Assembly (NCBI RefSeq): GCF_963677715.1
Contig: NZ_OY782493.1
Span: 62,001 to 126,000 of the forward strand
Direction: 5' to 3'
DNA length: 64,000 bases
Origin: an uncultured Bacteroides sp.
GTDB taxonomy: Bacteria; Bacteroidota; Bacteroidia; Bacteroidales; Bacteroidaceae
Shown: positions 8,757 to 18,606 of the stretch, one piece after another
Position numbering within the stretch: the first letter of the stretch is position 1
How the letters are laid out: each line of letters begins with the position of its first letter
The notes under the pieces: generated by a model
Database searches by the model: none
Seen by the model: only the letters and a program-made list of their open reading frames with translations
Told to the model about the DNA's origin: nothing
Position numbers and translations under genes: made by a program

Positions 8757-10016
8757 TTATTCCTTAATTGCAGCAATACCCGGAAGAACTTTTCCTTCGA
8801 TGGCTTCAAGTAAAGCTCCACCACCGGTAGATACATAAGATACGCCGTCTGCTAAATCAAACTTGTTAACACAAGCTACAGAATCGCCACCGCCTACTAA
8901 TGAGAAAGCACCGTTCTTCGTTGCTTCAACTATTGCTTCGCCTACTAACTTTGATCCGTGAGCGAAGTTATCGAATTCAAATACTCCGGTAGGTCCGTTC
9001 CAGAGGATTGTTTTTGATTCCTTAATTACTTTGGCAAATAATTCTTCTGTCTTAGGGCCGATATCCAATCCCGACCATCCGTCAGGTATTTCATCAACAG
9101 CCACGATTTGAGTTTTTGCATCGTTAGAGAAACTGTCGGCTATTTTAGCATCCAAAGCAAGAACAAGTTCTACATTTTTTTTCTTAGCTTTCTCAATGAG
9201 CTCTAAAGCTAAATCCAGCTTATCGTTTTCACAGATAGAAGATCCTATTTTACCACCCATTGCTTTGGTAAAGGTATAGGTCATGCCACCGGTGATGATG
9301 AGGTTATCAACTTTTGAAAGTAAGTTCTCAATGATTTCAATCTTAGAAGAAACCTTAGAACCTCCCATTATAGCAGTGAAAGGGCGTTTGATATCGTTTA
9401 ATACTTTATCAACAGCCTTTACTTCTTTTTCCATGAGGTAACCAAACATCTTGTTGTTAACATCAAAATACTTGGCAATCAGTGCGGTCGAAGCGTGCGC
9501 ACGGTGTGCTGTTCCGAAAGCATCGTTTACATAACAATCAGCGTAAGAAGCTAATTTTTTGGTGAATTCTTTCTGGCTTTCTTTCACTGCTTTCTTGGCA
9601 GTTGCTTTTTCTTCGTCGCTGGCATCGTCAGCCAAGCCTCTTGGCTTTCCTTCTTCTTCAGCATAAAAGCGGAGGTTTTCCAATAACAGAACCTCGCCTG
9701 GTTGTAGAGCAGAAGCTTTGATGGCGGCTTGTTCGCCCATACAATCGTTAGCAAACTGAACTTCAACGCCAAGTAATTCAGATATCCGGCCAATAATGTG
9801 TTTCAAAGAGAACTTATCGGTAACGCCTTTCGGACGACCCAAGTGAGAACCAATGATTAAACTGCCACCATCCGATAGAATCTTCTTCAAGGTAGGAAGA
9901 GCAGCGCGGATACGATTGTCATCTGTAATGTTGAAGTTCTCGTCCAAAGGTACATTGAAGTCCACTCTGACGAATGCCTTTTTGCCGGCAAAATTGAATT
10001 GGTCAATTGTTTGCAT
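8757..10016 (-). CDS. pgk: Phosphoglycerate kinase
   Basis: A 419-aa glycolytic kinase making ATP and 3-phosphoglycerate from 1,3-bisphosphoglycerate. Diagnostic stretches are [11 protein letters not shown] (substrate site), [18 protein letters not shown] and the nucleotide-binding C-terminal [12 protein letters not shown]. Length is normal (slightly over 400). It is transcribed alone from the promoter at 10062-10069 and ends at a strong terminator. Confidence 0.97.
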   Translation of the reverse strand: MQTIDQFNFAGKKAFVRVDFNVPLDENFNITDDNRIRAALPTLKKILSDGGSLIIGSHLGRPKGVTDKFSLKHIIGRISELLGVEVQFANDCMGEQAAIKASALQPGEVLLLENLRFYAEEEGKPRGLADDASDEEKATAKKAVKESQKEFTKKLASYADCYVNDAFGTAHRAHASTALIAKYFDVNNKMFGYLMEKEVKAVDKVLNDIKRPFTAIMGGSKVSSKIEIIENLLSKVDNLIITGGMTYTFTKAMGGKIGSSICENDKLDLALELIEKAKKKNVELVLALDAKIADSFSNDAKTQIVAVDEIPDGWSGLDIGPKTEELFAKVIKESKTILWNGPTGVFEFDNFAHGSKLVGEAIVEATKNGAFSLVGGGDSVACVNKFDLADGVSYVSTGGGALLEAIEGKVLPGIAAIKE

Positions 10017-10061
10017 AATACTCTATTTTATTTAAAAGTGTTAGTACTTTTTCGCTGAGTG

Positions 10062-10069
10062 CAAAGTTA
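10062..10069 (-). promoter_or_regulatory. -7 promoter element of pgk
   Basis: Minus-strand TAACTTTG, a full match to TAnnTTTG, 46 bp upstream of the pgk ATG. The nth gene ends at 10101, so pgk has its own promoter. Confidence 0.6.
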
Positions 10070-10100
10070 CTATATAATTCTATTTTTTGCTACGAATCTA

Positions 10101-10775
10101 TCATTTATTCGTGCCTTTTTCTATCTCTTTTGCTTGTTTATACAGCTCTGAATAGTACTTGCACCACGGTTTGAGTCCGCATTCTGTGCACTTGGGGGTT
10201 CTTGCCTGGCAGATGTATCTGCCATGTAGAATAAGCCAATGGTGGGCGATAGGAACCAGCTTTTTGGGTATGTATTTCATTAACTCCTTCTCCGTAGCCA
10301 GTGGAGTTTTTGAGTTGGTGGTAAGTCCGATGCGATTGGATACCCGGAAGACGTGGGTATCTACTGCCATGGCGGCTTTGTGAAAGACGACCGACTGGAT
10401 GACGTTAGCCGTTTTTCGTCCCACACCGGGCAATTTGATAAGCTGTTCCAGTTCGTTTGGTACTTCGCCACCGAAGTCTTTTACCAACATGCGAGCCATA
10501 CCTACCAGATGCTTGGCTTTATTATTAGGGTAAGACACGCTGTGAATGTAATCAAATACAACTTCGGGTGTTGTAGCCGCCAGCGCTTCGGGAGTGGGAA
10601 AGTCGTGGAATAGCTTTGGAGTAATTATATTGATTCGCTTGTCAGTGCATTGTGCAGACAGAATAACGGCTATCAGTAGCTCGAAAGGATTATTATAATG
10701 CAATTCAGTCTCAGCTACCGGCACATTTTCCTGAAACCAGGCAATTACTTTTTCATATCGTTCTTTCTTTCTCAA
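10101..10775 (-). CDS. nth: Endonuclease III (base-excision DNA glycosylase/AP lyase)
   Basis: A 224-aa bifunctional glycosylase removing oxidised pyrimidines. The helix-hairpin-helix LPGVGRKTANV contains the catalytic Lys, and the Asp follows in AVDTHVFRVSNR. The 4Fe-4S cluster ligands are intact in the C-terminal CX6CX2CX5C motif (CQARTPKCTECGLKPWC). It starts 5 bp after the pheS stop codon, so it is co-transcribed with pheS. Confidence 0.96.
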   Translation of the reverse strand: MRKKERYEKVIAWFQENVPVAETELHYNNPFELLIAVILSAQCTDKRINIITPKLFHDFPTPEALAATTPEVVFDYIHSVSYPNNKAKHLVGMARMLVKDFGGEVPNELEQLIKLPGVGRKTANVIQSVVFHKAAMAVDTHVFRVSNRIGLTTNSKTPLATEKELMKYIPKKLVPIAHHWLILHGRYICQARTPKCTECGLKPWCKYYSELYKQAKEIEKGTNK

Positions 10776-10780
10776 CGGGT

Positions 10781-11800
10781 TTAGTTTGCTGCTTCAAATT
10801 CTTTCAGGAATCGTGTGTCATTTTCAGAGAACATACGTAAATCTTTTACCTGATATTTTAGGTTGGTGATGCGTTCTATGCCCATCCCCAAAGCATATCC
10901 GCTGTATATTTTGCTATCTATACCATTGGCTTCAAGTACGTTCGGGTCTACCATGCCGCAACCCAGAATTTCTACCCAGCCGGTGTGTTTGCAGAATGGA
11001 CAGCCTTTTCCGCCACAGATATTACAGCTGATATCCATCTCGGCACTCGGTTCTGTAAAAGGGAAATACGATGGACGCAGACGAATCTTTGTATCGGCAC
11101 CAAACATCTCTTTAGCGAAAAGAAGTAATACCTGTTTCAGGTCGGTGAACGAAACATTCTTGTCCACGTACAACGCTTCCACTTGGTGGAAGAAGCAGTG
11201 TGCACGGTAGCTGATTGCCTCGTTGCGATAAACACGTCCCGGACAAATGATGCGGATAGGAGGCTCCGAAGTCTCCATCACACGGGTTTGTACGGATGAT
11301 GTATGTGTGCGTAGTAGAATGTCGGGATGCGATTCAATAAAGAAAGTATCCTGCATGTCGCGTGCCGGATGATCTTCTGCAAAGTTAAGTGCGGAGAATA
11401 CATGCCAGTCATCTTCTATTTCCGGTCCTTCTGCAATGCTAAAGCCCAAGCGGCCAAATATATCAATAATTTCATTTCTCACTATAGAGAGTGGATGGCG
11501 GGTACCTAGCTTCACAGGGTAAGCAGAGCGGGTAAGATCCATTTCCTGACATCCATTGTCTTGTGTGTCAAATTGCTCTCTTAATGCAGAAATTCTTTCC
11601 TGAGCTTTTATTTTTAATTCGTTTAGTTTCATGCCTACTTCTTTTTTCTGGTCGGCTGCTACGTTACGAAAATCGGTCATCAAGTCGTTGATGGCACCTT
11701 TCTTACTCAGGTACTTAATGCGGAGAGCTTCCAATTCTTCGGCGTTGGAAGCTTTAAGAGCTTCAACCTCTTCGAGAAGTTGTTTAATCTTGGATATCAT
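10781..11800 (-). CDS. pheS: Phenylalanyl-tRNA synthetase alpha subunit
   Basis: A 339-aa class II aminoacyl-tRNA synthetase catalytic subunit that joins phenylalanine to tRNAPhe. An N-terminal coiled-coil (residues 1-85) binds tRNA; motif 2 is GRVYRNEAISYRAHCFFHQVE and motif 3 is GMGIERITNLK. The beta subunit gene (pheT) is not in the window, which is common in Bacteroidetes. nth follows directly. Confidence 0.97.
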   Translation of the reverse strand: MISKIKQLLEEVEALKASNAEELEALRIKYLSKKGAINDLMTDFRNVAADQKKEVGMKLNELKIKAQERISALREQFDTQDNGCQEMDLTRSAYPVKLGTRHPLSIVRNEIIDIFGRLGFSIAEGPEIEDDWHVFSALNFAEDHPARDMQDTFFIESHPDILLRTHTSSVQTRVMETSEPPIRIICPGRVYRNEAISYRAHCFFHQVEALYVDKNVSFTDLKQVLLLFAKEMFGADTKIRLRPSYFPFTEPSAEMDISCNICGGKGCPFCKHTGWVEILGCGMVDPNVLEANGIDSKIYSGYALGMGIERITNLKYQVKDLRMFSENDTRFLKEFEAAN

Positions 11801-11847
11801 ATCTTTGGTTTATTTTTAATGCACTGTATGTATCGGTAAAAGAGATG

Positions 11848-11855
11848 CAAATATA
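11848..11855 (-). promoter_or_regulatory. -7 promoter element of pheS-nth
   Basis: Minus-strand TATATTTG, full consensus match, 48 bp upstream of the pheS ATG. Confidence 0.6.
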
Positions 11856-11912
11856 CAAGATTATCTTTGAATAATTTAATTTATCGCTAATTTTGCCCTA
11901 AAATCCGTTTCT

Positions 11913-13223
11913 ATGAATAAGAAAATACTCCAATTAGCTATTCCGTCTATCATCTCAAATATTACTGTTCCTCTGCTCGGGCTCATTGATGTTGCTATCG
12001 TGGGGCATCTTGGGTCGGCTGCATATATTGGGGCTGTAGCCGTAGGGGGTATGCTCTTTAATATACTATACTGGAGCTTTGGATTCTTGCGGATGGGTAC
12101 CAGTGGCATGACTTCACAAGCCTATGGCAAGCGGCATTTGGATGAGGCTGTTCGTATGCTGATACGTTCGCTTTCTACCGGTGTTTTCATTGGTTTACTC
12201 TTTGTCCTTTTGCAAGTTCCATTGCAAATGGTGGCATTCCATTTTATAGATGCCAGCCCGCAGGTTACTACTTTTGCTATCGTCTACTTTCGCATTTGCA
12301 TTTGGGGTGCTCCCGCCGTATTAGCGCTTTACGGATTTATGGGGTGGTTCATTGGTATGCAAAACTCCCGTTTTCCCATGTATATTTCCATTGCACAAAA
12401 TGTGGTAAATATCCTGTGTAGTCTTTTCCTCGTTTTTGTTCTTCATTTGGATGTAGCAGGAGTGGCGCTTGGTACTTTGATTGCTCAATATGGCGGCTTA
12501 CTTATGGCTGTTTTGTTGTGGATGAAGTATTACAGTCGCTTAGGATTGAAGAATCACTTAAAAAATAGTTTGCAGATAAGGGCCATGCGTCGTTTCTTTT
12601 CGGTGAATAGCGATATTTTTCTTCGTACACTCTGCCTGGTGGCGGTTACTGTTTTTTTTACTTCCTCCGGAGCCAAACAAGGTGATGTGATACTTGCCGT
12701 CAACGTGCTACTGATGCAACTGTTTACCTTGTTTTCCTATATCATGGATGGCTTTGCCTACGCTGGCGAAGCACTTACAGGGCGATATGTAGGAGCTGCA
12801 GACAAACGTTCTTTACACCGTCTGGTCAGACTTTTATTCTTATGGGGTGGCATTTTGTCGTTGATATTCACTCTTCTGTATGCAGTAGGAGGTAACAGCT
12901 TTCTTAGGCTGCTTACCAATGACACGGATGTCATGATCGCTTCTCAAACTTATTTTTACTGGGTACTGGCCATCCCATTGGCTGGCTTTGCCGCCTTTTT
13001 GTGGGATGGCGTTTTTATTGGTGCTACCGCTACACGATATATGCTCTTTTCCATGATCATTGCTTCGGCCAGTTTTTTTGTTGTTTATTTTGTGTTCTAT
13101 GACCGATGGGGAAATCATGCATTGTGGGCCGCTTTTCTGGTTTATCTTTCACTGCGCGGCATTATGCAAACATGCCTGAGTCGTTCAGCTTTGAAGTCCA
13201 AAATCAAAGCTGTTGACTCATAA
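11913..13223 (+). CDS. MATE-family efflux transporter (DinF-like)
   Basis: A 436-aa polytopic membrane protein with about 12 hydrophobic segments arranged as two six-helix bundles. The N-terminus IPSIISNITVPLLGLIDVAIVGHLG is the classic MATE signature of the DinF/DNA-damage-inducible branch. Such proteins exchange Na+ or H+ for organic cations or other toxic compounds; the substrate here is unknown. It is monocistronic and its stop is 1 bp from the stop of the converging DUF4249 gene. Confidence 0.92.
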   Translation: MNKKILQLAIPSIISNITVPLLGLIDVAIVGHLGSAAYIGAVAVGGMLFNILYWSFGFLRMGTSGMTSQAYGKRHLDEAVRMLIRSLSTGVFIGLLFVLLQVPLQMVAFHFIDASPQVTTFAIVYFRICIWGAPAVLALYGFMGWFIGMQNSRFPMYISIAQNVVNILCSLFLVFVLHLDVAGVALGTLIAQYGGLLMAVLLWMKYYSRLGLKNHLKNSLQIRAMRRFFSVNSDIFLRTLCLVAVTVFFTSSGAKQGDVILAVNVLLMQLFTLFSYIMDGFAYAGEALTGRYVGAADKRSLHRLVRLLFLWGGILSLIFTLLYAVGGNSFLRLLTNDTDVMIASQTYFYWVLAIPLAGFAAFLWDGVFIGATATRYMLFSMIIASASFFVVYFVFYDRWGNHALWAAFLVYLSLRGIMQTCLSRSALKSKIKAVDS

Positions 13224-13224
13224 T

Positions 13225-14133
13225 CTATTCTTCTTTTTCAGGAGCTACGCCTGCTGCTTCGGAAACGCAGTAAGCGCCAAAATAGCCAATTCCTCCGTTC
13301 GATATATTGGTATCTATGTTGCTGAGTGGCCCCCCGAAAAATGGATTTTCTCCATCGATCTCCTCCTGACATTGCGTCAGAAAATTATAATACGCCTTGC
13401 TGATATTTGAAAAAAGAACTTTGACGGAATCTCCCGAAGCTATAAATGCCATATCTTTTATATCATCGTCGCTATAGCGGCTTTTATCTTCTAAATCGGC
13501 AAAATAGCTTAAAGAGAGCCCTTTTATGTATTGATTGTCCAGACTTAGGTCGTCGAATATAATGTATTTGCTTATTTGTGTATACAATGAATCGTTTATC
13601 TGATAGCGACACATATAGTAGTTTTCGCCTGCCGGTTCTTGTGCATACATGTTAATGGAGAAGAACTTGTATCCGGTAACCTTTTGGCTGGTAATGTTAA
13701 TAGAATCCAGTTCTACTTTTTCAGGCATCTTTGTCTCTGCTTCGTAGGTCTCATCGGCTCCGTCGTTGTTAAAATCGGTTTTTACTGTTAAGTGGTATGT
13801 TTTTCCGGGTGCACCGCTCATTAATTCTGTTGTTTTATATATTCCCGGGGTAGAGGCAACTTCTTTTAAGTTGTATATTTCTCCGTCATCGGTCGATATG
13901 CTCACTTTTGCTCCCGAGATTTTAGCATTAGGTGCATCATCAAAATATCCTGTGGAACTGCTTACCTGAACTTCCTGATAGGCTGGTACATCTGTAATGA
14001 GACCGTAAATAACGATAACAGGATCGGTATCATTTGTATCTAGATTTATTGTTTCTGTGCAACCGACAAAAGCGAATGATAAAGCTGATATGAGTAATCC
14101 GGAAATGAATGTATATAAATTATGTTGTAGCAT
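13225..14133 (-). CDS. DUF4249 lipoprotein partnered with TonB receptor
   Basis: A 302-aa outer-membrane-type lipoprotein; the signal peptide ends at lipobox FVGC. The sequence ETINLDTNDTDPVIVIYGLITD and the following Ig-like beta-rich region (KISGAKVSISTDDGEIYNL) are typical of DUF4249, a family almost always placed after a FecA-like TonB receptor. It probably works as an accessory surface subunit. It starts 5 bp after the receptor stop and is the last gene of the ECF-controlled operon. Confidence 0.85.
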   Translation of the reverse strand: MLQHNLYTFISGLLISALSFAFVGCTETINLDTNDTDPVIVIYGLITDVPAYQEVQVSSSTGYFDDAPNAKISGAKVSISTDDGEIYNLKEVASTPGIYKTTELMSGAPGKTYHLTVKTDFNNDGADETYEAETKMPEKVELDSINITSQKVTGYKFFSINMYAQEPAGENYYMCRYQINDSLYTQISKYIIFDDLSLDNQYIKGLSLSYFADLEDKSRYSDDDIKDMAFIASGDSVKVLFSNISKAYYNFLTQCQEEIDGENPFFGGPLSNIDTNISNGGIGYFGAYCVSEAAGVAPEKEE

Positions 14134-14138
14134 GATTT

Positions 14139-16748
14139 TTAAAATTTAAAATTGTAAGTAATAGAGGGAACAGCGCCAAACAAATACGTCATTTTAGCAT
14201 CAGGTATACCTGTAGGGGTATTTTGATCGTAAGTAATGATCCATGGATTTTTGTGACCATAGGCATTGTACAAAGAGAAATTCCACTCTCCCGTCCATTT
14301 CCTTCCGGGTTTTGGCTTGGGCACATAATTTACTGAAAGGTCTAGTCGGTGATAATCGGTTCGGCGGTATTCGTTTCTTCCCGAATAGATAGGGAAGTAT
14401 TCACCCCCGATTTCGAATCGCCCCGTGGGATAAGACGTCGGGTTTCCGGTAGCATATATCCATGCGGCTGATATATTCCATCTTTTTGATAGTTCATAAG
14501 AAGCTGATAAATTAATGCTATGCATTTTGTCATAAGGGGAGAGATATGTTTTTCCGTTGTTAATTCCAGGTATAGTTCGTTCCGAGCGAGAAAGGGTGTA
14601 ATTAGCAAATCCTGTTAAGCGTCCCGTATTCTTTCTCACCATAAGTTCTAATCCGTAAGCTTTGCCTTTACCTGTTCTTATCTCACCATCAAGTTTAGAG
14701 TTTAGCAACAACTGAGCATGGTCGGCAAAATCTATCACATTATTCAGCTTTTTGTAGTATACTTCGGCAGATAGCTCAATGGCATCTTGGTTGAAATTAC
14801 GGAAGTATCCGGCTGAGATCATATCCATGCTTTGAGGTTTTACATTAGGACTCGCTGGAAACCATAAATCGAGCGGAGATCCCGATGAAGAATTATTGGC
14901 CAGCTGAATGAATTGTGTATTTCTGGCATAATTGGCTTTCATCGAAGAGTTTTCCGTTAATTTGTATACCATTCCTATTCTGGGTTCCAGAGCCTGATAC
15001 GTATGATATATTTTCCCTGAGGCATAATGCGTTGAATCACTTACTTCATGGTTTGTATCGTATTTATAGACTGTGGCACTGCCCATGTTTTGAAAAACAG
15101 ACCATCGTAGTCCGTATCTCAGAGTGAGATGCTCCGTTAACTTTTGTTCGGCCGAAAGATACAAACCATGTTCTAATGCGTAGTTTGACGGAATTTTAAA
15201 GTCGGGATAATCCGGTTGTGTAATCAATCCGGGGTTAAACCTGTGTAGAATGCTTGTTGCTCCGTAGGTCAGTTTTAAGTTTCGGTTAACGGAGTGATTA
15301 AAATCCCATCTCAGGGTCAGGTCGGTGATATTCGATTTCCATTTTATTTCAAAATTATCCAGATCAGACTGCAATAGATAGTGATAATTAGTGACATTAA
15401 AACTTATTTTAGATAATACATTCTCGCTAAAGATATGTCCCCATGTCATTGAAGCCACTTTGTTTCCGTAGCTGAATTTTGCCACAGATGAGGCTCCAAA
15501 ATTATCATTCCCGATGTACATATTAATAGAAAGTTTGTCTTTGTCAGAAAACCGATGAGTTATTTTGCCATTCAAATCATAAAAATAAATTGAACTTTGA
15601 TTAATGGATTTATCCGACGAGAGTTTTAGAAAAAGATCTGCGTAACTTCTTCTTCCGCCTACCATCCATGATGTTTTATTACCCATAGATCCCTCCAACA
15701 TCAGGCGGCTGGAAATCAGTCCTAATCCGCCGCTTCCTTTTAGTTTGCCGACGTAGTTATCCTTCAGCTGCACGTTAAGCAATGATGACAGTCTGCCGCC
15801 ATACATCATAGGAAGGTCCCCTTTGTAGAGCTCTACATTTTCTACTACATCATTATTAAATACTGAAAAGAAACCAAACATGTGTGAGGCATTGTATACT
15901 GTGGCATTGTCTATTAAAATTAAATTTTGATCGGCCGATCCTCCTCTGACACTATATCCGGATCCTCCTTCGGCTGTGGGCTGCACTCCGGGTAAGAGTT
16001 GAATAGCTTTAATAATATCTACTTCACCCATTAGAGAGGGCATTTTTCTGATTTCTCCGATACTCAGCTTTTCTACTCCCATGTTTGTTCTTGTTACATT
16101 CTCATCTTTTTTATCAGCATAAACCACAACTTCTTCCAATCTGGTGTCCGATGCAAGTGAGAAATCAAACCGGGCAGGTGTAGCCACATCAATATGCGTC
16201 GTTTTGGTTTTATATCCAATGTATGATATAACAAGAGTGTATTTACCTTTTGGAAGTGCAAATCTATATGCACCGTTTTCATCGGTAGAAGTTCCCGTAC
16301 CTAATTCTTTGATGTAAATATTGACGTTCATTAGTGGTGCATCTGTTTCTGAGTCTTTAATATCTCCTGAAATTTCAACTTCTGTCTGTGGCGTTTTTAG
16401 ATGACTGGTGTTTGTTTTCGTTTTCTTTACTATTGTTACCTGTCTGTTTGTAATCTTATAAGAGAGATCCGTGGGGCGGAGTATATTATCTAAAATTTGA
16501 TTTAGTGTTTGGCCTTGTGCCGAGATATCAACTTTTTTATTCATTTCCTCTTGCACTTCGTCTGGGAAAAAGAAAACATAATCACTTTTTTTCTCAATTG
16601 TGTTTAGAATCTGTATAATTGCAGCATTTTTTTTATTAATAGATAACTTTGTGTTTTGTGAATAGCAATGACTAGTGAATAAAGCGAATGCGCATATTAA
16701 TGAAAAGGTGCATCGTTTGAACATTTTTACGGTTTTTGAGTTAAACAT
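14139..16748 (-). CDS. TonB-dependent receptor with STN and carboxypeptidase-like domains
   Basis: An 869-aa outer-membrane transporter of the FecA-like transducing class. Order: signal peptide (to about residue 30), STN/secretin signalling domain (about 45-105, contacts the anti-sigma factor), CarboxypepD_reg-like beta-sandwich (about 126-205), plug (about 220-330, with SVRGGSADQNLILIDNATVYN) and a 22-strand barrel ending in the aromatic SITYNFKF. The ATG at 16748 overlaps fecR by 22 bp; an alternative at 16724 (MFKRCTFSL) avoids overlap and also begins a good signal peptide. The ligand is unknown; no SusD partner is present. Confidence 0.93.
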   Translation of the reverse strand: MFNSKTVKMFKRCTFSLICAFALFTSHCYSQNTKLSINKKNAAIIQILNTIEKKSDYVFFFPDEVQEEMNKKVDISAQGQTLNQILDNILRPTDLSYKITNRQVTIVKKTKTNTSHLKTPQTEVEISGDIKDSETDAPLMNVNIYIKELGTGTSTDENGAYRFALPKGKYTLVISYIGYKTKTTHIDVATPARFDFSLASDTRLEEVVVYADKKDENVTRTNMGVEKLSIGEIRKMPSLMGEVDIIKAIQLLPGVQPTAEGGSGYSVRGGSADQNLILIDNATVYNASHMFGFFSVFNNDVVENVELYKGDLPMMYGGRLSSLLNVQLKDNYVGKLKGSGGLGLISSRLMLEGSMGNKTSWMVGGRRSYADLFLKLSSDKSINQSSIYFYDLNGKITHRFSDKDKLSINMYIGNDNFGASSVAKFSYGNKVASMTWGHIFSENVLSKISFNVTNYHYLLQSDLDNFEIKWKSNITDLTLRWDFNHSVNRNLKLTYGATSILHRFNPGLITQPDYPDFKIPSNYALEHGLYLSAEQKLTEHLTLRYGLRWSVFQNMGSATVYKYDTNHEVSDSTHYASGKIYHTYQALEPRIGMVYKLTENSSMKANYARNTQFIQLANNSSSGSPLDLWFPASPNVKPQSMDMISAGYFRNFNQDAIELSAEVYYKKLNNVIDFADHAQLLLNSKLDGEIRTGKGKAYGLELMVRKNTGRLTGFANYTLSRSERTIPGINNGKTYLSPYDKMHSINLSASYELSKRWNISAAWIYATGNPTSYPTGRFEIGGEYFPIYSGRNEYRRTDYHRLDLSVNYVPKPKPGRKWTGEWNFSLYNAYGHKNPWIITYDQNTPTGIPDAKMTYLFGAVPSITYNFKF

Positions 16749-17890
16749 ACTTGTATTTTATTTCCTTCTTTATAAAACTTGATGGGCATTGTACTTCCGA
16801 TGGAGTTCAATACGCTGTTTATATCATCCATTAGTACTAGCTTTCCGTTACATTTTAAACTTTTAACGTCGGGGGTACTCTTAATGTCTACATCGTAATA
16901 TCGTGCGAGATAGGTGAGCACATCTCCCAATGGTTTACTGGAGAAACTGAGGATGCCGTCTTTCCAAGAGACGTAATCATTTGCATTTACTTTTTCAGAT
17001 GAAATCTGATCGGAGGAGATGGTAGCCATTTGATTAGGCTGTAGCCTTAGGGATTTATTTTTACCTGAATTGATTTTAACGCTTCCTTCGACTAAGACCA
17101 CTGAATGAATTTTATCTTCATTGTAGGTTGAAATATTAAATTTGGTGCCTAATACCTGTACCTGAAATCCGGAGCAATTGACAGAAAAAGGTTTAAATTT
17201 GTTTTTGGCCACTTCGAGATAGACTTCACCTGAAGCGCTGATTTCTCTCTTATCTATGGCAAAATCTGAGGGGAAATTTATCACGGAACCTGAATTTATT
17301 TTAATTCTGGTTCCGTCTGCCAGGCAGAGGGTGGAGCGTTTTCCCTTAGGTACTATTAATGTATTCATTCCTGTCCGGGCTGTGACCGATATTGTTTTGT
17401 TTCCTGCTGCTTTAATATTTATTTTTCCGTTGTGAAAATACTCTATTACCGCATTGGCCGGGAGGTTCATTACAGAATTTCCTGCAATTAGTTGTATCTC
17501 TTTGCCTGTTGCAGTATCATGCATCGTTTTCGTACTGGAGGGAGAAAAGAATAAGTAATTTATAAAGATAATAGCAAAGAGAATGCATGCAGCTATGGCC
17601 GGATAAAGAAAGTGATTTACTACTCGCTGCTTCTTTCGTTTTACAATTCTGTTTTTTAACTGTTCTATTTCATCCTTTTGCTCTATCGACGATAGATCAT
17701 TGGCATTAAACCGCATGGAATGAAGAATTTCTATTGCACGTTCAATCTCGGGTTTGGTTTTCGGATGTTCGCGTATAAAATTCTTCCAATATTCTGCACT
17801 TTCTTTATCATTCATTAGTTGCCAACTGATGAATTTTAGTTCTTTGGCGAAATCGACAGCCTTAAATTGGGTATAATCTTTTTTATTCAT
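16727..17890 (-). CDS. FecR-family anti-sigma factor (DUF4974)
   Basis: A 387-aa single-pass inner-membrane regulator. Cytoplasmic residues 1-90 bind the ECF sigma factor, one membrane helix lies near 92-113 (FLYPAIAACILFAIIFINYL), the FecR domain follows (about 170-265, with ISASGEVYLEVAKNKFKPFSV) and the C-terminal DUF4974 domain resembles an STN fold (about 310-385). It relays ligand occupancy of the TonB receptor to the sigma factor. It is 86 bp downstream of the sigma gene. Confidence 0.93.
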   Translation of the reverse strand: MNKKDYTQFKAVDFAKELKFISWQLMNDKESAEYWKNFIREHPKTKPEIERAIEILHSMRFNANDLSSIEQKDEIEQLKNRIVKRKKQRVVNHFLYPAIAACILFAIIFINYLFFSPSSTKTMHDTATGKEIQLIAGNSVMNLPANAVIEYFHNGKINIKAAGNKTISVTARTGMNTLIVPKGKRSTLCLADGTRIKINSGSVINFPSDFAIDKREISASGEVYLEVAKNKFKPFSVNCSGFQVQVLGTKFNISTYNEDKIHSVVLVEGSVKINSGKNKSLRLQPNQMATISSDQISSEKVNANDYVSWKDGILSFSSKPLGDVLTYLARYYDVDIKSTPDVKSLKCNGKLVLMDDINSVLNSIGSTMPIKFYKEGNKIQVCLTQKP

Positions 17891-17976
17891 TTGCAGATTT
17901 ATTCTTTATATCGATTTAAAGACGATAAGAAAAAAAATCTGTTCCCATTATTTTTAATAAAGAAGGAGAGGAATCG

Positions 17977-18576
17977 TTAATTTATTAGTTTGTAAAAAGA
18001 CAATAATAGAGTGATGGAAAGTTGTTGCTCCCTTATTCGTGCGATAGCCCGGCATACCAACTTACGAACAGCCGGTGCAGTCATATTCAGCATTATTGCA
18101 ATTTCTTCGTAATCGAGTTCTTCTATAAATCTCAGATAAACAGCTTCCCGTTGTCTTCCTGTCAGCATGTTTAAGTATGTTTCAATTTGCTTTTGGATCA
18201 TTGCGCGATCCTCTTCCGCAATTAATTCGTCTAATACCGAAGGCTGGATGAAGAAGTTTACTTCAGCTATTTCTGTTGTGTCTGCGGTCTGTTTTAGCAG
18301 ATCAAGTATTCTATTCTTCAAAGATCTGATTAGATAAAATTTCAGATTGGTTACCTCTTTAAAGGCTTTTCGGTTAAAATATAGTTTATAAAACACATCT
18401 TGAATGGCATCTTTCAATATTTCTCGCTCAAAACCCCATCCTAGTCCATACGCCATTAGTTTATTTGCGTATAGATTATAAATTTGAGTGAAAGCGGCGT
18501 TGTTCCCTTTTAAGAATTGGCTAAAGAGCAAATGTTCTTCTATGAGTAGGGGGTGTGATCTACTGATTTTGGCCAT
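17977..18576 (-). CDS. ECF RNA polymerase sigma-70 factor
   Basis: A 199-aa extracytoplasmic-function sigma factor. Region 2 spans about residues 25-95 (with LKDAIQDVFYKLYFNR) and region 4 about 130-185 (TGRQREAVYLRFIEELDYEEIAIML, a helix-turn-helix). It is predicted to activate the downstream fecR/receptor/DUF4249 genes after release by FecR. It begins 30 bp after the hydrolase gene on the same strand, and no separate consensus promoter was seen between them. Confidence 0.92.
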   Translation of the reverse strand: MAKISRSHPLLIEEHLLFSQFLKGNNAAFTQIYNLYANKLMAYGLGWGFEREILKDAIQDVFYKLYFNRKAFKEVTNLKFYLIRSLKNRILDLLKQTADTTEIAEVNFFIQPSVLDELIAEEDRAMIQKQIETYLNMLTGRQREAVYLRFIEELDYEEIAIMLNMTAPAVRKLVCRAIARIREQQLSITLLLSFYKLIN

Positions 18577-18606
18577 GGTAAGTCTTTATTAGCTGGGCTT
18601 GACACA